Shown here: piece after piece, positions 16,265-28,333 of the stretch
Layout: each line of letters opens with the position of its first letter
Position numbering within the stretch: the stretch's first letter is position 1
NCBI GenBank assembly: GCA_947174635.1
Contig: CAMWJS010000012.1
Location: 1-62,239 of the forward strand
Direction: 5' to 3'
DNA: 62,239 nt
Source: an uncultured Muribaculaceae bacterium
GTDB lineage: Bacteria; Bacteroidota; Bacteroidia; Bacteroidales; Muribaculaceae
Translations under genes and position numbers: made by a program
The notes under the pieces: model-generated
What the model saw: only the letters and a program-made list of their open reading frames with translations
The model's database searches: none
Told to the model about the DNA's origin: nothing

Positions 16265-18850
16265 TTATTTTCGTAAGGTTATCGAGAACAGCAGCTGGCG
16301 GCCGCGCAGACTGCGCTGCGACTCAAACGACGACAACTGCGAGTAGGTGGTATAATTGTAACTGCACTTGTTGAGTATGTTCGTCAGGCTCGCGGCAAGC
16401 TCGACGCGCTTGCCAAGCTGATAGGAAAGACGCGTGTCAAGCATCACGACATTCTTGAAATTGTTTGCGGCGAGTTCGTTGCGGAAATGCTCTGCGCTGA
16501 CGGTCCATTGCCATTTGCGACAAGGCAAGAAAGTAAGGTCAAGCTTGTTTTTCATTGTCGAGAGCCACGCCTCAGAGGCGCCGTTCATAGCCAGACGGCT
16601 GTCGGCATAGATTATTTCATAGCCGCAGCTCAGCCACCGCCACGGACTGCCGCCGACCTTGCCGCCCACGCTCCAAAAGGTGCTGACCGAGCTTACCGCT
16701 TTAGACTGCGAGAAAAGCTGCGACTCGTTGCGGTTGAACGAACCGCTGACATTGCAGCTTCCGCGCATGAAGTCGAGAGTCTTCCCTATGCTTCCTGTAG
16801 CGGTGAACATCTTGCTGTCGTTCCGGGCGTCGGCATAACTGTAGACGACATAATCGCCGTAAAGCTGCTGCGACATAGTGTAGGGCACATGTGTCCATGA
16901 CTGCATCACCATACCGTTGGCAAAAACGCCGCGGCGCGTATGCTTGTAGCTGAATGCCGCCGAGATATTCTGCGACGAAGAGTTGTAAAACTGTTCGGTT
17001 CCGGCTTTCAATGTGCGGTAGTCGGTCATTATCAGTCCCGGGTGGATAAGGTTAAGGTTCATCGGGGAGCGCCCGACACCTCCGTGCAATGTGCCTGAGA
17101 AACGGTTGCCGGGTTTCCAGTTCAGGCTTAGCGACGGAGAGAAATACAGTTCGTCGCGGTCGGCGATTGCCTTGTCAAAGGCATAGTGCGCATAGCTGAC
17201 AGGAAGGCTTAGCGTCATATTCACCCTGCGCATCCAGTATTCCAGTTTCGGAGTGGCATAGAGAGTCAGATAATCGGTGTTTACGACATTTCGGGTCAGT
17301 CCGGGCAATTCTTCGGGCAGCTCGGGCAGCTCGGAATTCATGGAACGCAGATAGCCTTTCACTCCACCTTCGAGGCCCACCGTGATGCCGTTGATATTGA
17401 AAGCGTATGCCGCGCTCTCGTGGGTGTAGAACGCATGGTCGGAAACATGCTGGCGCAAACGCTCTGCGGCAATGTCTATACCAAGTGTCTGCGGCATCGA
17501 TTCCCATTCGTTCACGCTCTGAAATGTCACAAGATGATTGCCGCCAAAGCGCTGTATCATCTTGAAAGAGTTGCCGGCATAATAATCGGGCAGCCTGGCG
17601 GTCTGGCTGTTGGGGAGCGAGCCGCAGGTGCGCAGGCCTATTTCGTCCCAGTCGATATTCGTGCGCAGAGTGTTGTTGATGAAAGATGTCCTGCCGTTAA
17701 GTTCGTAGATGAATTTGCCGCTGAGCGAATGCGTATGCTCAGTGCCGCCGCGATGCTCTGTTATTACCCTGTCGCTCTCGTCAAGATAGTAGGTCGTGAC
17801 ATTGGATGCTTCGGAGGCGACACGGTTGTAGGAGTAATCGATATTGGCTTTGAACTCTCCGTGGCCGAATTTCCACAGACTGTTGGTCGACACCAGAAAC
17901 GAACGGTTGAAGAGCGTGCGGCGGCTGCCGAGCGACGGCACTCCGGGAAGTCCTACACTCACATAGGAGCCAAGTCCGGTGCCGCGCCGATCGGCAAAGA
18001 AATCGGTATTTGACGCCGACAGGTCTTCTCCGGTATTGTTGGTGCGCAATGCCGTTATATTCTGGAACGACGGCATGACGGCCATAGCGAAGAACTCGCC
18101 GTCCCACACCGCGCCCTCAGGCTGCCACGAATATCCTCCGCCGACATCGCCGTGAAATGTCCAGGTTGCCTTTGCCTTGTTTTTGAGTTTGAGGTTGATT
18201 GCCGCTTTGTCGGAAAACGATATACCGGAAAGCACCTGCAGCGGCTGGTGGTTCTCCATCACCTCGACCGCCCCGACATCGTCATGGTTTATGCCGTTGG
18301 TGGCTATGCCGTATTTTCCACCGAGCAGATCGGAGCCTTCGATATAGAATTTGTTGATATCCTCTCCCTGATATTTTATCTTGCCGTTGTCGGCCACGTC
18401 AATGCCGGGCATACGCTTCAATACATCGCCGATGCTGCGATCCTGTGCCTGGGCGAAAGAACCGACATTGTAACTCACCGTATCGCCCTGCTCGCGTATG
18501 CGGTCGGCCTTCACGGCGACTTCTTTCAGCATCGTTGCCGACGGTTCAAGCTCAATCCTGAGCGGATATTCCGCCCCGTCGAGCGCGACGGTACGTTTCG
18601 CGAAACTCATCATCGACACGTCGAGGGTCCATCCGGCGGTCGACGGTGCCTGCAGGGAGAAATTGCCGGCGGCATCAGTCGTGCCGTATTTCCTGATTTT
18701 CCCTGCGTCATCACGCAATATCACTGACGCTCCGGCAAGCACTTCGCCGCTCCCCTGCTCCACCACCGCTCCCGTGACATTGATCTGAGCCACGGCGGCA
18801 AGAGCCGAAAGCATACATATTATTAAAAGTATTATAGAACGTCGGTACAT
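16265..18850 (-). CDS. TonB-dependent receptor-like outer-membrane beta-barrel protein
   Basis: 861 residues from the ATG at 18850; a TTG nine codons upstream is possible but the ATG gives the better signal peptide (MYRRSIILLIICMLSALAAVAQ). A carboxypeptidase-regulatory-like domain (about 22-105, NVTGAVVEQGSGEVLAGASVIL) is followed by a plug-like region (RSIGDVLKRMPGIDV...DINKFYIEGSDL) and a long barrel with alternating aromatic strands, ending LLFSITLRK. Such proteins import ligands or, when paired with GLPGLI, have an undefined export/import role. No SusD partner is nearby, so it is not a classical glycan-uptake pair. Confidence 0.88.
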   Translation of the reverse strand: MYRRSIILLIICMLSALAAVAQINVTGAVVEQGSGEVLAGASVILRDDAGKIRKYGTTDAAGNFSLQAPSTAGWTLDVSMMSFAKRTVALDGAEYPLRIELEPSATMLKEVAVKADRIREQGDTVSYNVGSFAQAQDRSIGDVLKRMPGIDVADNGKIKYQGEDINKFYIEGSDLLGGKYGIATNGINHDDVGAVEVMENHQPLQVLSGISFSDKAAINLKLKNKAKATWTFHGDVGGGYSWQPEGAVWDGEFFAMAVMPSFQNITALRTNNTGEDLSASNTDFFADRRGTGLGSYVSVGLPGVPSLGSRRTLFNRSFLVSTNSLWKFGHGEFKANIDYSYNRVASEASNVTTYYLDESDRVITEHRGGTEHTHSLSGKFIYELNGRTSFINNTLRTNIDWDEIGLRTCGSLPNSQTARLPDYYAGNSFKMIQRFGGNHLVTFQSVNEWESMPQTLGIDIAAERLRQHVSDHAFYTHESAAYAFNINGITVGLEGGVKGYLRSMNSELPELPEELPGLTRNVVNTDYLTLYATPKLEYWMRRVNMTLSLPVSYAHYAFDKAIADRDELYFSPSLSLNWKPGNRFSGTLHGGVGRSPMNLNLIHPGLIMTDYRTLKAGTEQFYNSSSQNISAAFSYKHTRRGVFANGMVMQSWTHVPYTMSQQLYGDYVVYSYADARNDSKMFTATGSIGKTLDFMRGSCNVSGSFNRNESQLFSQSKAVSSVSTFWSVGGKVGGSPWRWLSCGYEIIYADSRLAMNGASEAWLSTMKNKLDLTFLPCRKWQWTVSAEHFRNELAANNFKNVVMLDTRLSYQLGKRVELAASLTNILNKCSYNYTTYSQLSSFESQRSLRGRQLLFSITLRK

Positions 18851-18902
18851 CACATTCTGCTTTTTCAAATTCCGCAACTAAATTAATAGTTATACTCCGA
18901 AA

Positions 18903-18910
18903 CAAAACTA
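18903..18910 (-). promoter_or_regulatory. -7 box for the receptor/GLPGLI unit
   Basis: TAGTTTTG on the minus strand (18910-18903) fits TAnnTTTG, 52 bases before the ATG. It is divergent from the promoter at 18972. Confidence 0.5.
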
Positions 18911-18971
18911 TTAAAACAGTTATTTAACATTTCTTTAACCTTTGCCGATAACCCGCGGGCGCCACGAATAA

Positions 18972-19002
18972 TTGCAAATACAGAATATAATATCTACCTT
19001 TG
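18972..19002 (+). promoter_or_regulatory. Promoter of the inositol-phosphatase/beta-galactosidase cluster
   Basis: TTG (18972-18974), 20 bases, TACCTTTG (18995-19002). The transcript would begin just before the inverted-repeat element at 19016, placing that element in the 5' leader. Confidence 0.75.
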
Positions 19003-19015
19003 CAGTATACAGAAT

Positions 19016-19120
19016 TAAGTAACTGTTCAAAATTATTTTGATATTATGGCAGAAAAGACTTCGACAGAATATTAAAATAATGAGAATGGTTTATATAAAA
19101 TAATTTTAAACAGTTACTTA
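19016..19120. repeat. 105-bp inverted-repeat (MITE-like) element in a 5' leader
   Basis: 24-base arms (19016-19039 and 19097-19120) beginning TAAGTAACTGTT differ at one position. The same 24-mer, as TAAGTAACTGTTTAAAATTA..., occurs at 33752, and shorter relatives occur near 26154, 26301 and 59848. It lies between the promoter and the start codon of the next gene. Confidence 0.7.
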
Positions 19121-19135
19121 TGACAGTAAAAGTCT

Positions 19136-19921
19136 ATGATTGACAATATAATGGATATAGTCAGGGAGGCATCGCATCTGATGGCTTCTCCCGACAAAAT
19201 AAAGATAATGCAGAAAGGGGGCAACGAGAACATCGTCACCTCCTCAGACATTGCGGTGCAGGATTTTCTGCGCGCACGCCTGGCTGAACTGCTCCCCGAC
19301 AGCGGGTTCATTTGCGAGGAGGGCGACATAGCCGACCTGCGCCACAGCCGCGTATGGATTATCGACCCGATTGACGGGACAGCCAACTATGCCCGCGGGG
19401 TCGACCAGTGTGCCATCTGTGTGGGTCTGTGCCATGATGGGCGCATGGAAATGAGCGTGGTCTATCTGCCACGCACCGGCGAGATGTTCAGTGCCGTGCG
19501 CGGCAAGGGTGCATGGCGCAACGGCGAACGCATACATGTGTCGGCGCGAAGTTTCGACGACGCCATAATGTGTACGGCGCTCCCCGTCTATCACAAAGAG
19601 CAGGCGGCATGGTGTGCCGACGCCATCCGCGACGTGTTCATGCAGTGTAACGACATACGCCGACTGGGTGCCGCCGCCCCCGAACTATGCTACATAGCCA
19701 TGGGCCGCTTCGACATGTACTTCGAATATCTGCTCGGAGCATGGGACTTCGCTGCGGCATCCCTGATTGTCGAAGAGGCAGGCGGAGTGCTTTGCAATGT
19801 CGCCGGACAGCCCCTCGACCCGATGAAAGGGAGCGGCGTAATCGCAGCCAACAGCAACGAAAATCTCCAACGCCTCGCACGTATAATCAACAGCCACAAT
19901 CCGTCTTCACGACTCTCTTAA
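19136..19921 (+). CDS. Inositol monophosphatase family phosphatase
   Basis: 261 residues. The Mg-dependent phosphatase motifs of the IMPase/CysQ/FBPase superfamily are in order: EEGD (about 61-64), WIIDPIDGTANY (Asp77, Asp80) and WDFAAASLIVEEAGG near residue 207. The substrate may be inositol phosphate, 3'-phosphoadenosine phosphate or another sugar phosphate; the motifs do not decide. First gene of a plus-strand run, with the next gene 12 bases downstream. Confidence 0.88.
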   Translation: MIDNIMDIVREASHLMASPDKIKIMQKGGNENIVTSSDIAVQDFLRARLAELLPDSGFICEEGDIADLRHSRVWIIDPIDGTANYARGVDQCAICVGLCHDGRMEMSVVYLPRTGEMFSAVRGKGAWRNGERIHVSARSFDDAIMCTALPVYHKEQAAWCADAIRDVFMQCNDIRRLGAAAPELCYIAMGRFDMYFEYLLGAWDFAAASLIVEEAGGVLCNVAGQPLDPMKGSGVIAANSNENLQRLARIINSHNPSSRLS

Positions 19922-19933
19922 AAGATACAACTA

Positions 19934-23606
<3,673 letters not shown>

Positions 23607-23631
23607 TAAAAAATCATAACCGCAATATAAT

Positions 23632-25395
23632 ATGTTCATGCTCATTCGATTAGCCATTTCTGCATTATTGATAAATCTTGCGATAGTTGCGTCAGGCGCC
23701 AATACCGTTGACGACGCTTTGGAACGGGCAGATGCCATGATAGAGACAGACCCTCATGGAGCAGTGCGGCTCTGCGATTCTATCGGGGCATTGCGGCTTG
23801 ATGCACAGCAGGAGGGGCAGCTACTCCACACCAAAGGAAATGCCTTGTTTGCCGAAGGCAAAACGGATGAAGCCAAACCTATATTCCGGCTTGCAGCGAA
23901 AAAGTCTTGTCTGGCCGGAGACTCTCTCACATGGGCCAGCGCTCTTTCCGATCTGGGCATTTGTTATCGGATCACGGAGCAACTTGACTCTGCGCTGGCT
24001 TCTTACGAGGAGGCCCTGGAAATCCTTCAGCGACTTGATGCGCCGACCGAAACAGCCTATCTGCTGACATCAATCGCCGTGTTTTATGCCAATCAGGGAC
24101 GATTTGATGAAGCGGCAAAATATGGTCGCAGAGCTTTCGCCCTGGCCAAACAAAGTGACAATATCGAGAGTGTGATGTATGCAGGCGGAACCCTTGGCAT
24201 TGTTCTTTACCTCGGCGACCAAAAGGATGAAGGACTGTCCATCGAGCGTGAAATGGTCGACATAGCCCGGCAACATGGAATGCCGAGATATATACTAAAG
24301 ACATACGCCGCCATTATCGACATGCACTACAAGGACGGCCGCCGCGATTCGGTTGACTTCTATCTTGAGCGTGGCCGTGAAATACTCCCCCAAGTGCCGG
24401 AGGCATCGGTTGAGGCACTCGGATTTCTTGAGGAAAGCTATGTAGTGCTGTCCGCTTTAGGCCGATATGACGAAAGTCTTGAAATCCAGCAGAAAATTCT
24501 CTCATTGCGCGGAGCAGGCACATTTATGCCGTTCAGCAAACTATATCAACGCATGGCAAGAAACTACCAGGCTTTGGGAGAAATCGACCTCATGGCAAAT
24601 GCTTACGAACGCGCCATATCCATAGCCGACAGTATTCACGGACTGGAAATCGACCGACAGCTAAGCGAATTTGACGTGAAATATGACACAGCTGAAAGGG
24701 AACTTAAAATCGTAGAGCTTGAAAAAGAGAAAGCACATAGAGATATGATAATAATCGCCGTGTCGGCTTCCGCACTGCTCCTGACAGGCTTTTTGACCGC
24801 ATTTTTCCTGCTTCGCCGGCGTCGCCAGCAGATGGCGGCCCTCCGCGGGCGCATTGAGGCTGTCGACTTGGAAAGGTCGCGCTTTGCAGCTGAGCTGCAC
24901 GATGGCATCTGCAGTGATCTCACCGGCATCGCGCTGATGTTACAGGCTCGCCCCGACAATATGGATGACGTTGTTGACATGATCGGCAGTGTCCGCAACG
25001 ATGTGAGATCAATTTCCCACAATCTCATGCCTCCGAGAATGAACGGAATGAATCTCTCAATGCTTCTTGAAGACCTCGCTCTTAGAGATGACTCTAAAAT
25101 AACACTGGAGGCAACATCTTGTGATAGCCCGGTCGGCGAAGTCGCTTTTCAGTCCTACCGGATTGCTCAGGAATGGATTGATAACATTCTCAAGCATTCT
25201 CAGGCCGATAGCATCGTGATAAGACTTACCGGCACCATGTTGGAAATCAAGGATAATGGAGCGCCGTTCGATGCCAACAACGGTAAAGGCATCGGGATGG
25301 AAACAACCCGTAACCGCGCCCGCGCCATTGGAGCGGTGTTGTCGTTCGGACGCATTGACAACAATAATTTTCTGAAACTGAGTTTCGATAATTGA
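23632..25395 (+). CDS. TPR-containing sensor histidine kinase (NarL/HisKA_3 type)
   Basis: 587 residues. A signal sequence is followed by a periplasmic array of tetratricopeptide-like repeats (about 25-340), one membrane segment (about 372-395), a short coiled coil, then a HisKA_3 dimerisation domain with phospho-acceptor His423 in FAAELHDGICSDLTG, and a HATPase domain (NILKHSQAD, DNGAPFD, GKGIGMETTRNRA). The signal sensed is unknown. The cognate regulator follows directly. Its location after the beta-galactosidase gene may or may not mean that it regulates glycan use. Confidence 0.92.
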   Translation: MFMLIRLAISALLINLAIVASGANTVDDALERADAMIETDPHGAVRLCDSIGALRLDAQQEGQLLHTKGNALFAEGKTDEAKPIFRLAAKKSCLAGDSLTWASALSDLGICYRITEQLDSALASYEEALEILQRLDAPTETAYLLTSIAVFYANQGRFDEAAKYGRRAFALAKQSDNIESVMYAGGTLGIVLYLGDQKDEGLSIEREMVDIARQHGMPRYILKTYAAIIDMHYKDGRRDSVDFYLERGREILPQVPEASVEALGFLEESYVVLSALGRYDESLEIQQKILSLRGAGTFMPFSKLYQRMARNYQALGEIDLMANAYERAISIADSIHGLEIDRQLSEFDVKYDTAERELKIVELEKEKAHRDMIIIAVSASALLLTGFLTAFFLLRRRRQQMAALRGRIEAVDLERSRFAAELHDGICSDLTGIALMLQARPDNMDDVVDMIGSVRNDVRSISHNLMPPRMNGMNLSMLLEDLALRDDSKITLEATSCDSPVGEVAFQSYRIAQEWIDNILKHSQADSIVIRLTGTMLEIKDNGAPFDANNGKGIGMETTRNRARAIGAVLSFGRIDNNNFLKLSFDN

Positions 25396-25462
25396 CGTTC
25401 ACGGAAAACCGTGACCACAATGTAATTCGTTTGTTTTAATTTTGCGGAAAAACATTCCGCCA

Positions 25463-26095
25463 ATGAATCGAAAACGTGTTATAATAGTTGATGACCATGA
25501 CATCGTTCTGAAGGGGATAGCTATGGTGGTGAAAGAAGCACTGCCCGACTATGACCTTCAGATCGACACTGCCACGCGCGGCTGCGATGCCTTGCAATAC
25601 ATGGCACAATATCCTTATGACCTTTGCTTTCTTGATGTCGAGCTGCCTGATATCGATGGTCTCGGCATGCTCAAAGTAATCCGGAAGGAGCATCCTGATA
25701 CAAAGGTAATAGTGAATACGATTCATGAAGAACTCTGGTATGTCAAAGAATATATTAAGTCGGATGTAGAAGGCATACTTTTTAAATCGGTATATTCCGA
25801 CGAGATTCGGAAGGCTGTGCGGACAGTGATGGAGGGCGGAAAGTTTTACTGCAAACGTGCCCGCTCTATCGCTATGATTATTGACGGCTATAATCCCCCT
25901 TCCACTAAAGAACTTGAAGTGCTCCGCATGCTCGCTGCCGGCAAATCGTCCGATGACATATCGCGCCTGCTCGGCATATCTGTCAATACTGTGGAAACGC
26001 ACCGGCGTCACCTTTTAGAAAAGCTCGGAGCCAGAAATGTGGCCGAATTGATAATGAACTCGGTGAGCGAGGGGCTGTTGACAGTCAACAAATAA
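25463..26095 (+). CDS. LuxR/NarL family response regulator
   Basis: 210 residues from ATG 25463 (MNRKRVIIVDDHD); the ORF could open seven codons earlier but family members start just before the VIIVDDHD strand. The receiver domain has acidic residues at DDHD and phospho-acceptor Asp58 in FLDVELPDIDG. The C-terminal HTH_LUXR (about 145-205) reads TKELEVLRMLAAGKSSDDISRLLGISVNTVETHRRHLLEKL. It is the output partner of the kinase at 23632. Target genes are not evident. Confidence 0.93.
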   Translation: MNRKRVIIVDDHDIVLKGIAMVVKEALPDYDLQIDTATRGCDALQYMAQYPYDLCFLDVELPDIDGLGMLKVIRKEHPDTKVIVNTIHEELWYVKEYIKSDVEGILFKSVYSDEIRKAVRTVMEGGKFYCKRARSIAMIIDGYNPPSTKELEVLRMLAAGKSSDDISRLLGISVNTVETHRRHLLEKLGARNVAELIMNSVSEGLLTVNK

Positions 26096-26152
26096 GAGTA
26101 TGTTTACTTTTAAATGATTTTAGCGCAAAGAGAGATTTTGGAGGGCTTTTTT

Positions 26153-26316
26153 AGAAACTGTTTAAATTTATATGATACGGATTTTGAGATGGATTGTCGG
26201 ATTGATTTTTGTTTGTGATGAGGGAGCGTAGCCGTAGCTACGTGACCGAAGAATAAACAAAAAGACTCCGACAAGACTCTCAAAGGCAAAGTGATATGAA
26301 TTTTAAACAGTTTCTT
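26153..26316. repeat. Long imperfect inverted repeat with AGAAACTGTTTAAA ends
   Basis: GAAACTGTTTAAATTTATAT at 26154 faces ATATGAATTTTAAACAGTTT at 26294. Further inward TTGAGA, TTGTCGGA and TTTTTGTTT are repeated in inverted order, so about 60 bases per arm pair imperfectly. The loop holds GAGGGAGCG-palindrome-CGTGACCGA (26219-26249). A second copy of that loop motif with a different palindrome follows at 26326-26353. No gene lies in 26096-26599. Confidence 0.65.
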
Positions 26317-26599
26317 AAAGTTGAAGAGGGAGCGATGCGGGCATCGTGACTGATGAAATCTTTAAAAAAAGAGCCCAAAAGATCCTTTGTGATGAAATCA
26401 AAAATTAATAGAACATACTCAAATATTTAATTTGGTTTAAAAGAAGTGTGTCTGATAGAGATTCTTTTTATGCATAAATTTATCTTTTTTCTCCTTCAAC
26501 ACCTTGATTGAGGGTTTGTTATACCCTATAACATTATTTTGCTCAAATTTTTAGACAATCTCTTATTTATAAACCAATTTTATTTATAGACCAAACTGT

Positions 26600-27745
26600 A
26601 TGAAAAAATTTCTCTGTTATCTTCTTGTCATGGTCGCGATATGCGGCGTGACATCATGTTCGTCGGACGATGAACCTGGAAAGATTGAACTTTCAAAAGG
26701 ACAGTCATCAGCCCTCACTCTCTACGCCAACAACACGAGCGGTGAAATCAGATTTAACGCCGCCGCATCATGGAGCGCATGGATTTCCACCACATCACGC
26801 GCCCCGGAGGAAATCTCCTGGCTCACGCTTAATATTACCCACGGCTCGGCCGGCGAAGTGACACTCTCGTTTACTCTCGAGCGCAACACTACCGGCATAT
26901 CCCGCACCGCCTATATCATCATCGTCTGCGAGGATGAGAAAATTGAAATCAAGATTACCCAGCGCCCCGAAGATGATCCCGATGATGGCTCGGATGATGA
27001 CGAACCGGTTCACGCTGATCCGTTGAGCGGACTGATGCAGAATATGTATAACCTTTCGCACAGGGGATTTCGTATAAGCGATCTGGGCGGCAACCTCTAT
27101 GCTTACGACAGTAAAGGGCTTGTGACGCATATCAGCGGCAACCGCGGTGCCTGCACATTCGACTATTCCGATGCTCCCAACTCGATAGTTGCCCAATCCT
27201 CGCTCGGACAAAGATATGTGATTTCGCTTAACGTAGCGTGTCTCGCCTCGCACATTGATGTTTACTACAACAATGTGGTCGAATCTTCTTATGACTTTGA
27301 GTATGACAATAGCAAGAGATTTCTCACGAAAGTCATCCAATATAAGAACGGCAGGGTATATGAAACATCCGAACTGACATGGGACGGCTCGGATATAAGC
27401 GAGGTTCGCACTACCTACTCCGGAGGAGTCACCACGCTGATCCCCGCTTATTCCGATATTGTGAATAGCCAATTACTTATGTTGTTTGACACACAGCTAT
27501 GGATCGACATTGATGAATTGGAATGTTTCTACTACTGCGGCATATTCGGATATCCTACATGTCATCTGATATCTTCAACCACGGCTACCGAAGTGGAAGA
27601 TGGTGAAACGTATAGATTCTCCTCGACATTCAACTACACATTCGACAGCAATGACTGTCCTATAAAGATAGTCTACAGCGAAACCGAACAGGGAGAAGGA
27701 ACCTCTACCACCAGCATGGATTTCGCTTGGTCACGCCTATTCTAA
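26600..27745 (+). CDS. BACON-domain lipoprotein with DUF4595-like C-terminal region
   Basis: 381 residues. The signal peptide ends in the lipobox VTSC (Cys20). Residues about 30-120 look like a BACON domain (ASWSAWIS, ISWLTLN, GSAGEVTLSFTLERNTTGISRTAYIIIVCED...KITQ), a beta-sandwich linked to carbohydrate or mucin contact in Bacteroidota. An acidic linker (DDPDDGSDDDE) leads to a 240-residue beta-rich region resembling YD-like/DUF4595 proteins (FDYSDAPNS, YDFEYDNSKRFLTKVIQY, FNYTFDSNDCPIKIVYSE). A surface-exposed lipoprotein is likely. No catalytic motif seen. Confidence 0.82.
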   Translation: MKKFLCYLLVMVAICGVTSCSSDDEPGKIELSKGQSSALTLYANNTSGEIRFNAAASWSAWISTTSRAPEEISWLTLNITHGSAGEVTLSFTLERNTTGISRTAYIIIVCEDEKIEIKITQRPEDDPDDGSDDDEPVHADPLSGLMQNMYNLSHRGFRISDLGGNLYAYDSKGLVTHISGNRGACTFDYSDAPNSIVAQSSLGQRYVISLNVACLASHIDVYYNNVVESSYDFEYDNSKRFLTKVIQYKNGRVYETSELTWDGSDISEVRTTYSGGVTTLIPAYSDIVNSQLLMLFDTQLWIDIDELECFYYCGIFGYPTCHLISSTTATEVEDGETYRFSSTFNYTFDSNDCPIKIVYSETEQGEGTSTTSMDFAWSRLF

Positions 27746-27749
27746 GAGA

Positions 27750-27910
27750 GTGTTGCAGAACTCGACTTTGAGGGTGTTGCAGAACTCAGAGAAATGCCTC
27801 CAAAATGTAGGGACGCACGGCTCGTGCGTCCGCCAACAGTCTTATTATCAGACATTAAACGCGGACGCACGAGCCGTGCGTCCCTACAATATGAAGTTCT
27901 GCAACACCCT
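27750..27910. repeat. REP inverted pair with doubled left terminal repeat
   Basis: GTGTTGCAGAACT (27750) and AGGGTGTTGCAGAACT (27771-27786) stand in tandem; the right end is AGTTCTGCAACACCCT (27895-27910). Within, a 5' REP (27807-27831, GTAGGGACGCACGG...) faces its inverse (27861-27887). The left end begins only five bases after the stop codon of the lipoprotein gene. Confidence 0.8.
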
Positions 27911-27941
27911 CTTGCTTTATGATTGGCCAAGGATTATTCCG

Positions 27942-27991
27942 GATTGAGCGCGATTGAACTTGATTGAGCCTGATTAATCGAGATTGATCCG
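27942..27991 (+). repeat. Five 10-base direct repeats (GATTGAnnnn)
   Basis: GATTGAGCGC, GATTGAACTT, GATTGAGCCT, GATTAATCGA and GATTGATCCG follow one another without gaps. It is intergenic, just beyond the REP pair. The spacing equals about one helical turn. Confidence 0.75.
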
Positions 27992-28099
27992 GAGAAAGAT
28001 CGGAAAATAGAGGCATCGCAAGCAAAAAAAATAAAAGGATGAAACTGTTTGATAATTAAAAGAATATCACCTGAATGACTTGATTATCAACAATTATAC

Positions 28100-28126
28100 G
28101 CGGGCACACCACCCGTGCATCCCTAC
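28100..28126. repeat. Single decayed REP
   Basis: GCGGGCACACCACCCGTGCA followed by TCCCTAC resembles the 3' member of the REP pairs but has no partner. Otherwise 27992-28333 holds only the next gene's promoter. Confidence 0.5.
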
Positions 28127-28257
28127 AAAAAATCCAAAATGGCAATCTCCTCTCGACTGCAAATTTACCACCCTCCACTCATCGCAACGCGTCAAAAGTT
28201 ACAACAACACAGAAAAAAGCCTGAACGCAGACGATTTTATTTTTACAAATAAATTTG

Positions 28258-28265
28258 TAACTTTG
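28258..28265 (+). promoter_or_regulatory. -7 box for the carbohydrate-binding protein gene
   Basis: TAACTTTG, 68 bases upstream of the ATG; no clear TTG at the expected distance. Confidence 0.5.
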
Positions 28266-28333
28266 CACATCATTTCCATGAAAGCAATATATACTTAAAT
28301 CATTATATCATACTTAAATCAATCATCTCACCA

